Shown here: positions 1 to 13,600 of the stretch, piece after piece
Numbering within the stretch: the first letter of the stretch is position 1
Layout: each line of letters begins with the position of its first letter
Assembly (NCBI GenBank): GCA_945643635.1
Contig: CALZFC010000033.1
Coordinates: forward strand, 2,349,001-2,413,000
DNA from: Allodiplogaster sudhausi
Lineage: Eukaryota > Nematoda > Chromadorea > Rhabditida > Diplogasteridae
DNA: 64,000 bases
Direction: 5' to 3'
Notes under the pieces: generated by a model
The model's input: the letters and a program-made list of their open reading frames with translations, nothing else
Told to the model about the DNA's origin: nothing
Database searches by the model: none
Program-made: the position numbers and the translations under genes

Positions 1-405
1 GTTAGTCGAAAATTAACTTCCGATGGCTGGTGTATTCCAAGCAATCGATATATTCTTACAAACAAAATTACCTACATACGCTCGCCGTTTCAGCTTGGAA
101 ACTTGCGTCTCCATAATGAACTTGAAATCTTGCCACAAATGAAGATGTTTGCTGACCGGTCTGGAGATGGGAGTGGAGAGGGGCAGCGACCACGTCACTC
201 GGCATTCTTGCTGGACGAGTCTCTTTCTTCTGCTCATGGCTAACTCCTGCCAGCTTTTATAGGCAAACATCACTGAATCAACACTATTAATATAACTGCT
301 TCCATGTTTTTAAAACTCTCTATTCTCCGCTTTTCCCCTCTCTCTCTCTCGTTAATGTGAGGGTCGAGCTCACCACATTCTAACAAATCTTTGAATTTTT
401 TTTTT

Positions 406-483
406 CGAACCGGGATTCGAACTCTAGATCTACAAAGAGTAACGCAATCATGTTACGCACTGCTGCATGGGAAAGGCCTAGCT
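406..483 (-). repeat. tRNA-like (pol III promoter-like) unit
   Basis: Read on the minus strand, this has a B-box-like GTTCGAATCCCGG near 409-424 and, upstream of it, a weak A-box-like CAGCAGTGCGTAAC. The spacing is tRNA-like, but I cannot fold a clean cloverleaf. It resembles the head of a tRNA-derived SINE or a decayed tRNA gene. Similar units recur in several inverted-repeat elements of this window. Confidence 0.35.
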
Positions 484-1174
484 GATCTTTGGTAGAGATG
501 TCTTTTTCAGGGGGTTAGGAGAAGAGGTGTTAAGCATCTTTTTTTTTCTCTCTGCTTGTGCTATTTGGTAGTTGGTGTGATTAGTTTGGTCGGCTGGGCG
601 AGAAAGGAGTTATGCACCGGACAGACGAACGGCGACTTCTTTTTCTCTGCCATGTTCTGTTTCGTTGGTGACGAGCCAAAGCAGTTTTTTCTCATCACAA
701 CCTGCGTCTCCGTCTTCGCGTTGTCTCTCCCATTTTCGCGCTTGTTCACAACCACTTCAGAAGTTTGAAACAGGTGCCATCGGTTCATTTCTCACAAATC
801 TATTGCCAACGAATTAGAGAAAAAAAATTGTATGCGGTAATTTCTCGACCGCAACTCGAGGAAATACTCAGAAAACTTTTATATATTCTTATTATATTTT
901 TCTGAAAGCTCGATCCAAGACTACTAACAACTGGAGCTGTGTAATGCAAGCCGTCTTTTCCGTATCAATGACATACAGCCATATCAGTGTCATTTTTTCA
1001 CAACTTCAGTGTTTTAAACTGATTTCCAAGTTGATGTAGCCGATTGATCATAACAGGGGCAGGACACTGTCTGGTGATCATTCACCAACTTGAAGAACAG
1101 ACATTAGAACAGATCGACAGATAGTGCACACTGCTTCTTAATCACTCAACACCTCTTCGCATCAAGTTTACCGC

Positions 1175-1176
1175 GG

Positions 1177-1214
<38 letters not shown>

Positions 1215-1290
1215 GCAAAAGAGAGAGAGAGAGGGTGAGAAGGAGAGAGGGAGAGAGGAGAGAGTGAGAGAGGAAGTGAGGCTGGATGAA
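1175..1290. repeat. (GA)n microsatellite tract
   Basis: Pure and interrupted GA dinucleotides with AGAGGGAGAG variants. GA/CT tracts are spread through introns and intergenic DNA across the whole window and generate spurious serine/leucine-rich or arginine/glutamate-rich ORFs. Confidence 0.9.
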
Positions 1291-2056
1291 GAGATAAAGA
1301 AACAGAGGTTCAAAGAAATAGCTATGAGAGAACTTCTGTTTTGATGAAATAACTTTCAGAAACATATGTAAGTGTATTTCGTCTATAAATCAAATATTGT
1401 GTTGACATTGAGCATGAATTATATTAACGTTATTTAAAAAAAAATTACCTTCTATCAATTGAGGTGAGAATATTCTGCTCTCATTCCACCATGTTGCCCG
1501 GTCTCTAGATGGTCGGCTCTCCGTTCGCTCTGCTGCCTCTTTCCTCCTTTCCCTCGCTCCCGCGCAATGCAAGTCCAATCTTGTGTCCAGTCTGTAACAT
1601 TGTTCATATCTAATAATATTGATCGGCTATCAAATCACTCCATGTTGGTCGATAAAACTACATAATTACAAAATAACTGTCCATTGAAGCGAATCGCCGA
1701 ACTTGGTATGTGGAAGCCATGTGGAAGACGTCCTTCATTCATGACAAAGCTTGCGATTTTCTCACAATCAGAGTTAGGATAATGTAAAGTATGGAGGCCA
1801 CGGTTTTTTTTCTCAGAATAAAAGAAGTAAGTAAGATTGAAGCGAATAAAATATAGCTAGTGATTATGATGGCAGTCGGACTTTTTTTTTCAACGCGGTC
1901 GCCGTCCTCATTCAAGGAAGAAATGACGAGAAGGCCGAGTCGGGGCCGAAGAAGATCGAGCCTTTTCTACAATATGTGTTTACTGGGGGGAACATCTGAG
2001 AGTAAGGAAAGGGTGAAAATGGGAATGTGCTTCCACACGTACATATGCGAGAACTG

Positions 2057-2432
2057 GGTGCTATCCTAGTTGGGAGGGGCATAATTTTTTCCAAACTTTT
2101 TCGAACTAATTTTCTTTGTTTCCACGGAGCCTAAATCAAAGCTAACTTGGATAATTCTACACGCGGAATTCAAATATGCAGTGAACTGCCTCGAATTCGA
2201 GCACAAATGGCAATTTACAGCGAAATATTGCTCAAATGTGGTAAAATTGCGCGATAGTGCCTAAATCAGTGAAAATTTTGTGCAAAAGTAGTATAAATGG
2301 TAGTAATAGTAATCAAATCTGTCTTCCGCACGAAAAATAAACTCTGATAGTCATCTTCCATGTGCAAGTAGAGAGGAAAAAAGTTCCTTACGAACATTGA
2401 AAAAATCATGCCCCTCCCAACTAGGATAGCAC
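2057..2432. mobile_element. MITE with 9-bp target site duplication
   Basis: A 376-bp element whose ends are inverted copies of each other. The left end begins (G)GTGCTATCCTAGTTGGGAG and the right end is its reverse complement, with about 35 bp of terminal similarity continuing into GGGGCAT and a T-run. It is flanked by the direct repeat CGAGAACTG at 2048-2056 and 2433-2441. The interior is AT-rich with no ORF. A 9-bp duplication fits Mutator-like (MULE) elements best; 8 bp would fit hAT. Confidence 0.75.
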
Positions 2433-2441
2433 CGAGAACTG

Positions 2442-3152
2442 TTTGTATGTATAATGTTATGTAAATATCTGGCTCTCTTGAGGCACTCCTTGGTCTTCTT
2501 ACAAACAGCTTACTTACTTTCTACATAAACTGTAAAGAGATCTCTAGTCTGATTAAGTTTAGCCCAACTCGAGGCACTCGATGCGAAACAAAAAAAAACT
2601 TTATTTAGCACCAAATCATTTAAAATCACATTGGTGGAATCTGAGACAAGGAGGTGAGAGAAAGGAGAGGGCGAGACCTAATTGGTTAATTCATTCTAAA
2701 AAGAAATGAATCGAAAATACTGAGGCAGTGTTAAGAGATCTCTCTCTCTCTCTACTCGTTCAAGCGACTGTCTGACCAGCAATAAGGACTGAGGAAAACC
2801 CCAACATATATGAATATTGACTACTGAAGGCATCATAAAGCCAGGTCGACGAGGATAAAATGGAGGGAATACTTCACATCGGATGCTGATAATAATATAT
2901 AAATGAAATATAATATATAGTCATTACCGTTTAAGGGTGGTAATTCAATTACAGAGATAGCTCAGGTACTTTAAGAATTCAAGCATAAACAAAGAAGAAG
3001 CGCTGCCGCTAAGATAGTATCAATGAAACACTAAAGAAATGGTGGAAATCCAAAGTGAATTTCAGGACGAATCATGCATAAAGATAAGATAAGACTTCGA
3101 CAAGCATTACAAGAATACCAGTGAGAAGAAGTGGGCATCTGCATTCTACTTC
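2442..3152. other. Intergenic, downstream of the separase gene
   Basis: No gene is supported. AT-rich unique sequence with short CT tracts near 2738-2755. It lies immediately 3' of the separase stop codon and probably contains its polyadenylation region. Confidence 0.4.
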
Positions 3153-4425
3153 TTAGCGGCGGCCGTCGCTCGAGTCGTCCTGATCTTCGGAGTTGTCACC
3201 GCCTCCTAACAGTAAGACAGCTTGTTAAACGGACCAATCAATAATTATTATGATCATACATACTTCTTCTTAGTACGTTCTTTTCTACCAACAATGACAC
3301 CTAATCTTTATTCCAACCATATGCTCATTCTGATCAGAATCAGAGTATACATGCGCCTGATGCATACTTTACTAGCAAAAGAAAGGAGATAACCTGCTTG
3401 ACAGTAGAAGTGGCAGCAATGGGGATTCCATAGCAGACGACAGCACATCCAGTCAGCAGCGGCAGCTTCACCACCAGACGAGACTCAAGAAAACAGTTCA
3501 CTTCTCTTCTAGTGTAGCAAAGAAAGAAATGTGCGAGCTATTACAATTCGCTTCGGCCGGGCTCACCATCAATTTGGAATGGCTGAAGCAAGGAAAGAAT
3601 TTTAATTGAAGAAATCCTTTTCTCTACAAGCCCTCCCAAACTGAATTGCCTAACTGTAGTACTTTTATAGACATCTACGCGCAGTGAATGAATGATGAAT
3701 AGATGGATTAATGATAACCTCAGCGAGTGCCTCGAGAAGAATGCGAAGGCGAGTCGGAGAGGAGAGCGGGCCGGCAGAGCATGGAATGTCAGAAAAGGTT
3801 GGAGCAAGCACAAGAAGAAGTCTTTTCAAACTAAAAGAGAAGAAAATAATCTCCAACTGTTCTTGAGTTGTCCCATCAGAGCATCGAAGAAGCATTTGGT
3901 GTAGCGGTCGATCTCGCCGTCGGTCACCTTCAAAGCAATCAGAACGGCAGACTTTCAATCGAGTACGGCCCTTTTCGAGCAGTGAGAAAGGGAGAAGAAG
4001 CCAGACCGTCCAGAGTGCTCCGACCAGACAGGGACAGCCAGAGACCGCGTAGTCCAGACTCGTCGACTTCCCGTCTAGGCCCGGCCCTTCGGTCATCATC
4101 GATACACTTCAAAGAGAAACAATTGCTCATTCTTAAAATGAAAATTACTTTTCAAATTTCTGTTCAGTGATTTAGGAAACTTTTGGCATTGAATAGTCTA
4201 AATAGTAATTGGTTCCTGATTAAAAAGAAAACAGAATGGCTCTGATTATTTGTTCAAATCATTTCCTCGCGCAAGTTCGAAGGGATACTACAATCTTCTA
4301 GACGTGCAAGATTTGGCTGCCGACCTGCCACAACCCATGAGTATCACACACGAGTGACAAGTAGACTTCCGGATTGCAACCCGAGAAACGTACTTCTGCA
4401 TCCCTCCGTGGCCAAAGTAACTGAA

Positions 4426-4468
<43 letters not shown>

Positions 4469-4559
4469 CAGAGAGAGAGAGAGGAAAAGGGAGAGGGAGA
4501 GAGAGAGGAAAAGGGAGAGAGAGAACGAGAGAGAGAGAGAGAGGCAGACAGAGGGATAC

Positions 4560-4605
<46 letters not shown>

Positions 4606-7600
4606 AGAGAGAGGGAGAGAGAGAGGGAGAGGGAGAGAGAGAGAGAATATAAACTAACTAGAGGAAGTCCTTTTCGGCGAGAGCCTTCGTGATGACATCC
4701 ACCTCCGGTGCACGCCCGACAACTCCCTAGAACAAGTTGAAAACGGTCTATCGTATTTCATCCTTCCTTGATCCTCTCTCTCTCTCTCTATCGCTCTCTC
4801 TCTCTCTCTCTACCATTACCTTAAGCTTGAATTTGTCAATAATCTCAGAGATCCTCTTCTGCGTTTCTGCCAGGTCATTGCCTGGATCCAGAACAAAGTA
4901 GGAGTTGTGCGGGTCCGCAGGGCGCGGAAGCTATAATCGTGCCCACTAGATGATAGATTATTGTCGATAATAAATGATAGCTTAAAAAATAGACGCTTCT
5001 GATACTGATTGGAAACCATTTGCTCTCCGCCAATGAGCTGAATGAGATAGTGGAGAGAGACAACGCGAGCCACGAGGCGCTGCTTCCTGCACTGGAGAAC
5101 ACTCAGTGCCTCCCAGGGCAGTTCGGCCACGTCCTATTCAGAATAACCCTTTTAAACTTGTTATTCAAAACCTTAGCATGGACTATTGCTTTTCTCTCAC
5201 GGTAAAACAAGGGCCAACGACCAACTGGAGAGAGAACGAGAAAGAGCATGGGTGCAGAGGAGCCCGTGGGCACAAAGAAGCGTTCTTTCGCTGCGCACTG
5301 TTCGATTCTCTGAAATATAAACATTTTATGAGTAAAAATAATGCGGTAAATCATTTCATGACATGAAATCGTTCACGGCAACTCAATGTAAATTGCTATG
5401 AGAGAAGTCGAGCTCTCTCTCATAGTAAAATCGAAATAACAATACGTCCGCACGTGCACAAGTGGTTAACTTACGACTTGCACATTAATGACAATTTCCT
5501 GACAATCTTCCACTGAGCGAAGGAAGTGATAAGATCGGCGGGCCACGTGTAGACCACAGCAAGGCGATCCAGGAGATCAAGGAACTCGGATGGCCGCGAC
5601 TGAAAGAACCAACATCATAATCATTAACCATTCCTCGCTCTCCAATCTTATCATGGCGCATAAAAAAACATTTAGAGTTCGAATGATAAGTTAATTCTTC
5701 CTCTCTTTGCATGTAAGCATGCATAAGTCACAAATAGAGTAATTAAAATAAAATAGTAAGCGATAACCGCGAAGGCGATCGACATGATCTCCGCGAGGAG
5801 TCCCGCCTTCAGATGGGCGGCTGCCTTGGCTAGGGACGGGGACTTGCTGCTGCTCAGAGAGGAGAGGAAGGCCGAGCATTCCTGGGCATCATAACAACAC
5901 TCATTAAGAATTGAGACGCCAAGACTGGAGAGAGATAGAGAGAGAAGAGAGATAGATATAGAGAGAGAAGAGAGATGGGTAGAGAGAGAGAGAAGAAAGA
6001 TAGAGAGAGAAGAGAGATAGATATATATAGAGAGAAGAGAGATAGATAGAGAGAAGAGAGATAGATGGAGAGAAGAGAGATAGATATAGAGAGAGAAGAG
6101 AGATGGGTAGAGAGAGAGAGAAGAAAGATAGATAGAGAGAGAAGAGAGATAGATATATATATATAGAGAAGAGAGATAGATAGAGAGAAGAGAGATAGAT
6201 GGAGAGAAGAGAGATAGATATAGAGAGAGAAGAGAGATGGGTAGAGAGAGAGAGAAGAAAGATAGATAGAGAGAGAAGAGAGATAGATATATATATAGAG
6301 AGAAGAGAGATAGATAGAGAGAAGAGAGATAGATGGAGAGAAGAGAGATAGATATAGAGAGAGAAGAGAGATGGGTAGAGAGAGAGAGAGAGAAGAAAGA
6401 TAGATAGAGAGAGAAGAGAGATAGATATATATATAGAGAGAAGAGAGATAGATAGAGAGAAGAGAGATAGATGGAGAGAAGAGAGATAGATATAGAGAGA
6501 GAGAAGAGAGATGGGTAGAGAGAGAGAAAAGAGAGATAGACAGAGAGAGAAGAGAGCTAGATATATAGAGAGAGAAGAGAGATAGATAGAGAGAAGAGAG
6601 ATAGATGGAGAGAAGAGAGATAGATATAGAGAGAGAAGAGAGATGGGTAGAGAGAGAGAGAAGAAAGATAGATAGAGAGAGAAGAGAGATAGATATATAT
6701 ATATAGAGAGAAGAGAGATAGATAGAGAGAAGAGAGATAGATGGAGAGAAGAGAGATAGATATAGAGAGAGAAGAGAGATGGGTAGAGAGAGAGAGAGAA
6801 GAAAGATAGATAGAGAGAGAAGAGAGATAGATATATATAGAGAGAAGAGAGATAGATAGAGAGAAGAGAGATAGATGGAGAGAAGAGAGATAGATATAGA
6901 GAGAGAAGAGAGATGGGTAGAGAGAGAGAGAAGAAAGATAGATAGAGAGAGAAGAGAGATAGATATATATATAGAGAGAAGAGAGATAGATAGAGAGAAG
7001 AGAGATAGATGGAGAGAAGAGAGATAGATATAGAGAGAGAAGAGAGATGGGTAGAGAGAGAGAGAAGAAAGATAGATAGAGAGAGAAGAGATATATATAT
7101 ATATATATATAGAGAAGAGAGATAGATAGAGAGAAGAGAGATAGATGGAGAGAAGAGAGATAGATATAGAGAGAGAAGAGAGATGGGTAGAGAGAGAGAG
7201 AAGAAAGATAGATAGAGAGAGAAGAGAGATAGATATATATAGAGAGAAGAGAGATAGATAGAGAGAAGAGAGATAGATGGAGAGAAGAGAGATAGATATA
7301 TAGAGAGAGAAGAGAGATGGGTAGAGAGAGACAGAAGAAAGATAGATAGAGAGAGAAGAGAGATAGATATATATATAGAGAGAAGAGAGATAGATAGAGA
7401 GAAGAGAGATAGATGGAGAGCAGAGAGAGAAAGACGTGGGACTGTACAACATTTCAGCACTCACTTTCTTTCCATGGACTGTCAACTGGAGACTGGGAAG
7501 CATCAGGAGTGCGAACGGACCAAGTATCTCTGTTTCGATCTCTTTTACAGCACCCTGAATTAAAACCTTAATTTGTTCACCTTCTCATTGTCTCATAGAA

Positions 7601-10600
7601 GCAATTAAATAATTATTTTTTTACAAATTGAATAACAGAAGAAATTTCGTCATCCCTGACAATATCATAAAGCAAGAAACAAATTGATTGTTAGCATCAA
7701 ACATGCATGAGTCCCTCTGCCTTTCTGCGCTCCTCCCAAAACTTGCGAGCGCAAATCTTCTTGCCGCTTGCCTAAATAAATGAAGCCCTATGCAACCGAA
7801 TATTCACTTCCTGAATCAGGAATTGCATCTCCTTTTCCGCCTAACCTCTGCATTCTTGCTCATTGTGCTGGTCTCCTCGTTCATCTCCACGGCTCTCTTC
7901 ACTGCTTCCCAGTGATGGCGTAGCTGGCAATCCATTTGTCAGATGTGCAAATTTGTTTTCGAAGGAAAAAAAATTAACATAACAAAACCCTTACTTGGCC
8001 GTAATGTTTGATCAACTCCTTTTAGCAACCTTTCTAAATATATTAACAACACGATCAAAGCCCATAATATCTACAGTACACGTAGTCTCTGATAAACGTC
8101 TACTACAGTATCTCACCTTTGAAGCCTTGGCAATCGGAACGATGATTGGCTCTCTCTCAGCGTGCAGCTTCACGAGATAAAGATCACCGAGATGAGTGGT
8201 GATCAGATGAAGCACAGTCATGTCTCAAGTACCATCATGCACAAGGTGTCTTTTCCTTCTCAAGGAAGAAGCTAACCAGGCGGAATGGAGCCCACTTGAT
8301 ACTCGAACTCAGTCACCTTCCGGAAGCCAAAGGGGACCATCTCAAATTAAAACGGTTATTCTTCTTCTTTCTCAAACCAGAATGGGACGGGAACCCGCCT
8401 GCTTAGTAATTACTCGCTTCGCCTGTCTTGTTGCGAGAGCGCATGATTCGATCAGGAACATTGCAGATGTCCACGGATCATCCATCGTCGCCGTCCCAAT
8501 GGTGCACGTCAAGGGGAAGCGCCACTTGCTGGAAATAGAAGGAGGGAGAGAGGGAAATAGCAGGAGGGAGAGAGGGAAATAGAAGAAGGGAGAGAGGGAA
8601 AGAGGAAAAGGGAGAAAGAGAGAGAGAGTGAGAGAAGGAATGAAAGAGAAGAGCGAGAGAATGCAACATTGAGAAGAGCACTCAACAACTGAAATTATAC
8701 AAAAACTCTTGGAAGACAGAAAAGCACACGGATATTCAATGAGAAAAGGGCCATACTAGTGGAGAAGATGCGCGTATTCGTCGTAGATTGCCCTCCACTT
8801 CTTCAGCTCGCGGGCCATTTCAGGCGGGGCAGCCTTCTTCTCTTCCTTCTCAAACAGTTACTTTATCATCTTCCTCGCCATCACGAACGCTTACCGCTTC
8901 TTGCTGATCTCTCCTCGTAGTCAGACGTAAAGGCATTGCGTTCGTAATAGCAGCCAATATCGACGTCTGAAGCGATAAACACATTTCCCTCCATCCCATC
9001 CCAGTACTCTCCAACCAACAACAGAATTTTATGGAAAGGCTAGTCAAAGCATATAATGGTATCGCATATCGTGTTATTAAGGCTTTAAAGGAATGCGCTA
9101 ACCGAGAAAGAGACGGACTTCTGGAGCCACGGCATTCTGGCATCGGCATCCATCGATTGCATTGCGTTCCAAGCACCTAAGACTCACAAAATCCTTTCAT
9201 TTAGAAATAGTATTTAAAAAAAACAGAAATAACACATATCCTAGTGTTTCTAAAGTAACAAAAAAAATAATAAAACTGCTCTAAGAACCTCCTCGATTCT
9301 TCCAGTGCATCTGCGTCATCGTCAGGAAGAACTCAATCAACGTGGGACTGTACGAAGTCACCTGATTCAAAGATAATTCATGTATTCAGTTTGAATTGTT
9401 GCTTCTTTGAGGACAGCGAAAGCGGAGGGGAATATTCAGCCAGATCAGTAGCATTATAATACAAAGTGAGCAACCCAATGAGGCATAGAACCACTGGAAC
9501 ATTTAGAAATGAAATGCAAGTTCCTCCACCGTAAGACAACTCGTTCCGTTTTAGAGTTGAAAAAAAACATTGTGGAAAAGAGGCTGTTTCGCATGAACTA
9601 TCGCATCTTCTTCGGTTCCCTGATTCTATTTTCTTCATCTTCCGCACCTTGATTCCAATGTCGATGATCTCCTTGCGAAACTTGTCTGCCTTCTCTGGGT
9701 TCTCATCATCCGGCCTGGGAGATGGCATCGCTGCGAATTCGCACGCCGCCACACACAACACCGATGAGAGTTGGAGAGGTGGACGCTGAAGAAGAAGATG
9801 TTATCATTTTCGGTCTTCCCGGAGTCATACCCTAACCAGATTTCGCCGTACAAATTCTGATTTTACTTTCGCCACCCCCCCCCAAGGCCCCTCCACGTTT
9901 TCCCATGCAGTCCACAGTGGAATTTATTCCCCAAGACCACAAAGGAATCTTGAAACCCGGTGAGTTTGCCGTCGTTGAAGGAGTACTTCTAAGTGAAAAG
10001 AAAGCCTCACCGGTCTTCCGGAGACTTTTCCAATGAGCGCGACCAAATCAGAATCCGCATGCATCCGCATCCTTTCGTACGTTGCACGTACTTTTCGCAT
10101 TGCAGCAGATGAAAAGTCACTGAATAAGTTTAACCAAGCTTCAATGCAAACCTTAAATGGTCATGAAATTTTTTTTGTTAAAAGAATTTCATGACCATTT
10201 AAGGTTTACATTGAAGGATCCCATTAGAAATAAATTTGACGGCGATAATAAAGTTCTCCAAAGAGTGACTCATATTGCAAACTCTAGTAACGGAGTTGTG
10301 TCCATGGACCCAATTGGTTCGCGTCAAAAATAATACAGTACTCTCACAGGTAATATACAGTAACCCTCTCCGACCGACCTGAGAGCCAGCTCAGCCAAGG
10401 TCGACTCCATGGCCAAGCCGACATGGGAAGAGCATTGTACGCAGAAGGGGCACGTGCAGCCATCCGAGAGAAGGTGAGGTGGCTTCACCGTTGGTTTCCT
10501 GTCAAATCTAATTATAACGAAGCAACAAGTGAAACAATCTTCACGAGGCAACACTTTTCTGATTTCAGCATTCAACAGGCAAATTTCAACGATCAAATGC

Positions 10601-13600
10601 TAACAACCAAAAACGAACAAAGATCATACAAGAGGGATTTATTGCTTCCTACGAAATCAAGATAGAATGATTATTCAATTGGATCCAGTCTTCACAAATA
10701 CGTTGTTAGATCATGGCAAAGTGCACAGCCACCTGAGAGAGGAACGACGCTAGGACAGGAAGCAATCCCCACACCAAACTAACAGAGAGAGAGCGTTCAG
10801 CTGCCCCGTCAGGCGATCCACAATTGGAGTGGAGCAACAGGCTGTCGGCGGCGGCTTGCCCTCCATCTCCATGTAGCTGCCCTGGCTGCTTTCAGACGTG
10901 TTCTTCTGCAATTTTGCATACAGTTTCCTTCGAGTTATTGTCCAAATACTACAGTACTCCTTACAATCCTTGCAGGACCTGCTAACCTCGTCATCATTGG
11001 GAGCCTGGAAGAAGGCCTCGAGCAGAGAGCGCATGCGCGGCATGTATTCCGCTTCGAGGCGAGAGTCACGGCGGAGGAAGAAGGAGGCGTTGAGAGATGA
11101 GAGAAGCCTGGACACAATACGAGTGAAACGGAGGGAAAAATGAATGAGCCAGGGAGTGTTTCAGTCATTATTTGGCACTACTGTTCATGAATAGTTTTAA
11201 AAAATCAATATAATGAATATGAATCAAAAATGCTTGAAACCAATATGGCGTGCAGACGCGTAGAGATAAGAAGATAAGCGGGATTCCCAGGGTGAGCGCA
11301 TCTCTGAACGAGGGAACAGCTTCAGGGAGTACAACAAACAGTTGACTTTCATTCTGCGATACATTCTTGCATAGGCTCTCACTCCTCTTTGACATAGAAT
11401 AAATTATGCAAACATATCGCGTTTTATCTTTAGTAAGCTCACTTGACGGCACTGTTTCAAAAATCAAAATAAGAACTTGTGCATTCCCGCTGCGCGGTAT
11501 TCGTAGAAGACTGCTTTTGACAGCTCCATCCAGTTTGCAAACGCTTCCATTGTTCGAACTGAAGCAATACTGGTATGCTCAATTCCATCTCACACCCTTC
11601 ATAATAGTAATTATGATAAAATTATTAGAAATAAAAAAAAGAGCAAGAGATAAATGACTAACGTGCGGATACGCCCGACTGCAGAGTCAGTGCGAGACTC
11701 TTGGCATCCAGTACCCTTCAAAAGTCAGAATCCAGTTGTAAACACCATTTCTCCCTGTTTTTGCTGTATATAATAAGTCCAGCCTTTTAAAGATTTAGTT
11801 ACACTCGAAACAAACATGCAAAATAAGGAGAATCTCCAAAGGCTTGTCTGGTAGATTAGTGAAGAGTGGTGATAATTATTGCTAAATCTTCATAAATGCT
11901 GCAAATAGTTGTCATGCAATTCAACAGAAATAATGATAACCCACTTGTCCCATCTCAGAGAGAATCGATTCCTGACGATTGCATCCGCCTTTTGTTGCGC
12001 CTCGTCCGCAGCGTAGAGATAGTCAAATGTCTGAGAAGAGGTCAGGATTAAAAAGGAACCGTCTATTTTAACTACACCCCAAGCCATAAACCACCACTCG
12101 GATTGCGACGCACAAATTCCGTGTTTATTCTTCCCACCTTGCATTCCGTGTCCCAAACACCCTTAAATTCCCTGAAGTCTCCAGGCTGGAAATCACTCAA
12201 CAACTTCATTCCTAAACAACACTACAGAATGTAAGCATAGGAGAGCCCTAGCCCTACAATGAATTTATTTCTACAGCTAAGAAAACTGAACGACGAGCGG
12301 CAAACAAATAATAATGAGCTTGTGGAAAGATTGAACACTCTTTCAATCAATACTGATTGTGAGTAGATCGAGCATCCCCACCCTACCTTTTCATCTCCTT
12401 GCGCAGCAAACTTACGGCGGCCAACCTTTCCGAGGGCTTCGAGAATAAGCATCTGCAATTTACAAAACATTCTTTTATTTCTTGGCCTTCGTTATATTGT
12501 TGAAAAAAGCACTCAAGCTCTACCCAATGGGAATCCACACTGAAGAACGCCTCATTAACCTGAAGCTCAAAGCTAGCGAAAGTCTTGCTGGTCTCGGCCA
12601 CATGCTTATCATAGAATTCGCTTAGTTCGCGTGCCTTCGCTCCCTTTAATTTAGTATGGTATTAAATGGGGAGGGGGGATGACGGTAACGTAACAACTAG
12701 CCAGGGAATGGTCAGAAACCCTGGAAACCAAAATTGACAGTTTTTGGTCCATCGTTAAAGGAGATCATAAAAAGATGCGGAATGGAAACATAAACAGCTA
12801 AATAGATATACAAAAAAAGTTAAAGCCCTTTAAAGTTTCATAAAAGTTTAGCTGCTTATGAAATAGCGATGTTAAAAACTGTTTTAAGTTTTCTAACAAC
12901 GTATTGTGGCCTAGTGGATAGTGGGCTTGGCTGAAACTTTTTGGGCGCGAGTTCGATACCTCTTCGATACAACTTTTTTTCCTTTTTGTATAAGTGCATT
13001 TTCGAATGTTTAAAGAACATCTTTTGCTCCCAAATTTTTCTAGCGTTATCAGAAAGATAATGCACTTTGCCAATGCAACTATTCTTTTAATTTTTAATTA
13101 TCCGAATATGTGCAGATATGTATGTATGTATATATTCTTGTTTTCTTTCAATTATGAGTTTACGGAGATGAAAGAGGACGAGGGAAACAGATCTGCATAT
13201 GGTTTTTATTCTGGATTCCCGCTAGAAAAAGTCTATCGTTGGTCGTAGACTCAAATTGACGGTCCTGGATTGGTGCAAAAGGCGGACGATTTCGGCAAGG
13301 AATTCAACGTGGCAATGAAGAAGTACTCTCTCTGATGGGAGTAACGCAGATCAGAGCAGATTCGTGAATCAGCGAACACTGGAGTTCCCTGGCGAGAAGA
13401 AGATATAGCGACTTGTGCAGTCTGCGTCTTCCACGACCCATTTTTGCACCCCTAGACTCCTCGACTCTCTAGAAGAATCACGCACGCTGAAGTGAAGCGC
13501 ATTCCGCCAGTTTACAAGGTACCTCCAGATAAATAACATCACATATGTGAATATTGTTGACTTTTTTTTTAAGTTTGAATTTTAAAAAAGCGGGAAATAC

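Larger units (their letters stand above)
1..2047. other. Repeat-rich stretch without a supported gene
   Basis: I see no convincing multi-exon gene here. A minus-strand ORF at 13-273 has no recognisable domain, and other short ORFs look like chance. The stretch contains a tRNA-like unit near 406-483 and (GA)n-rich DNA near 1175-1290. It could be the intergenic space downstream of separase, or introns of a gene whose exons lie outside the window. Confidence 0.4.

Noticed and set aside
13..273. 86-codon minus-strand ORF as a gene
   Set aside because: No domain, no clear splice partners, and possible alternative reading in another frame; not enough support.
4354..4692. Arg/Glu-repeat ORF on the plus strand
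   Set aside because: Translation of a (GA)n tract in an intron; the real exons of separase lie on the opposite strand on both sides.
5854..7503. Two very long minus-strand open frames (549 and 518 codons) across the GA-rich array
   Set aside because: They are the consequence of a stop-free minisatellite; the translation is monotonous Ser/Leu/Ile/Tyr in two frames at once. Only the last ~30 codons at the high-coordinate end overlap a real separase exon.
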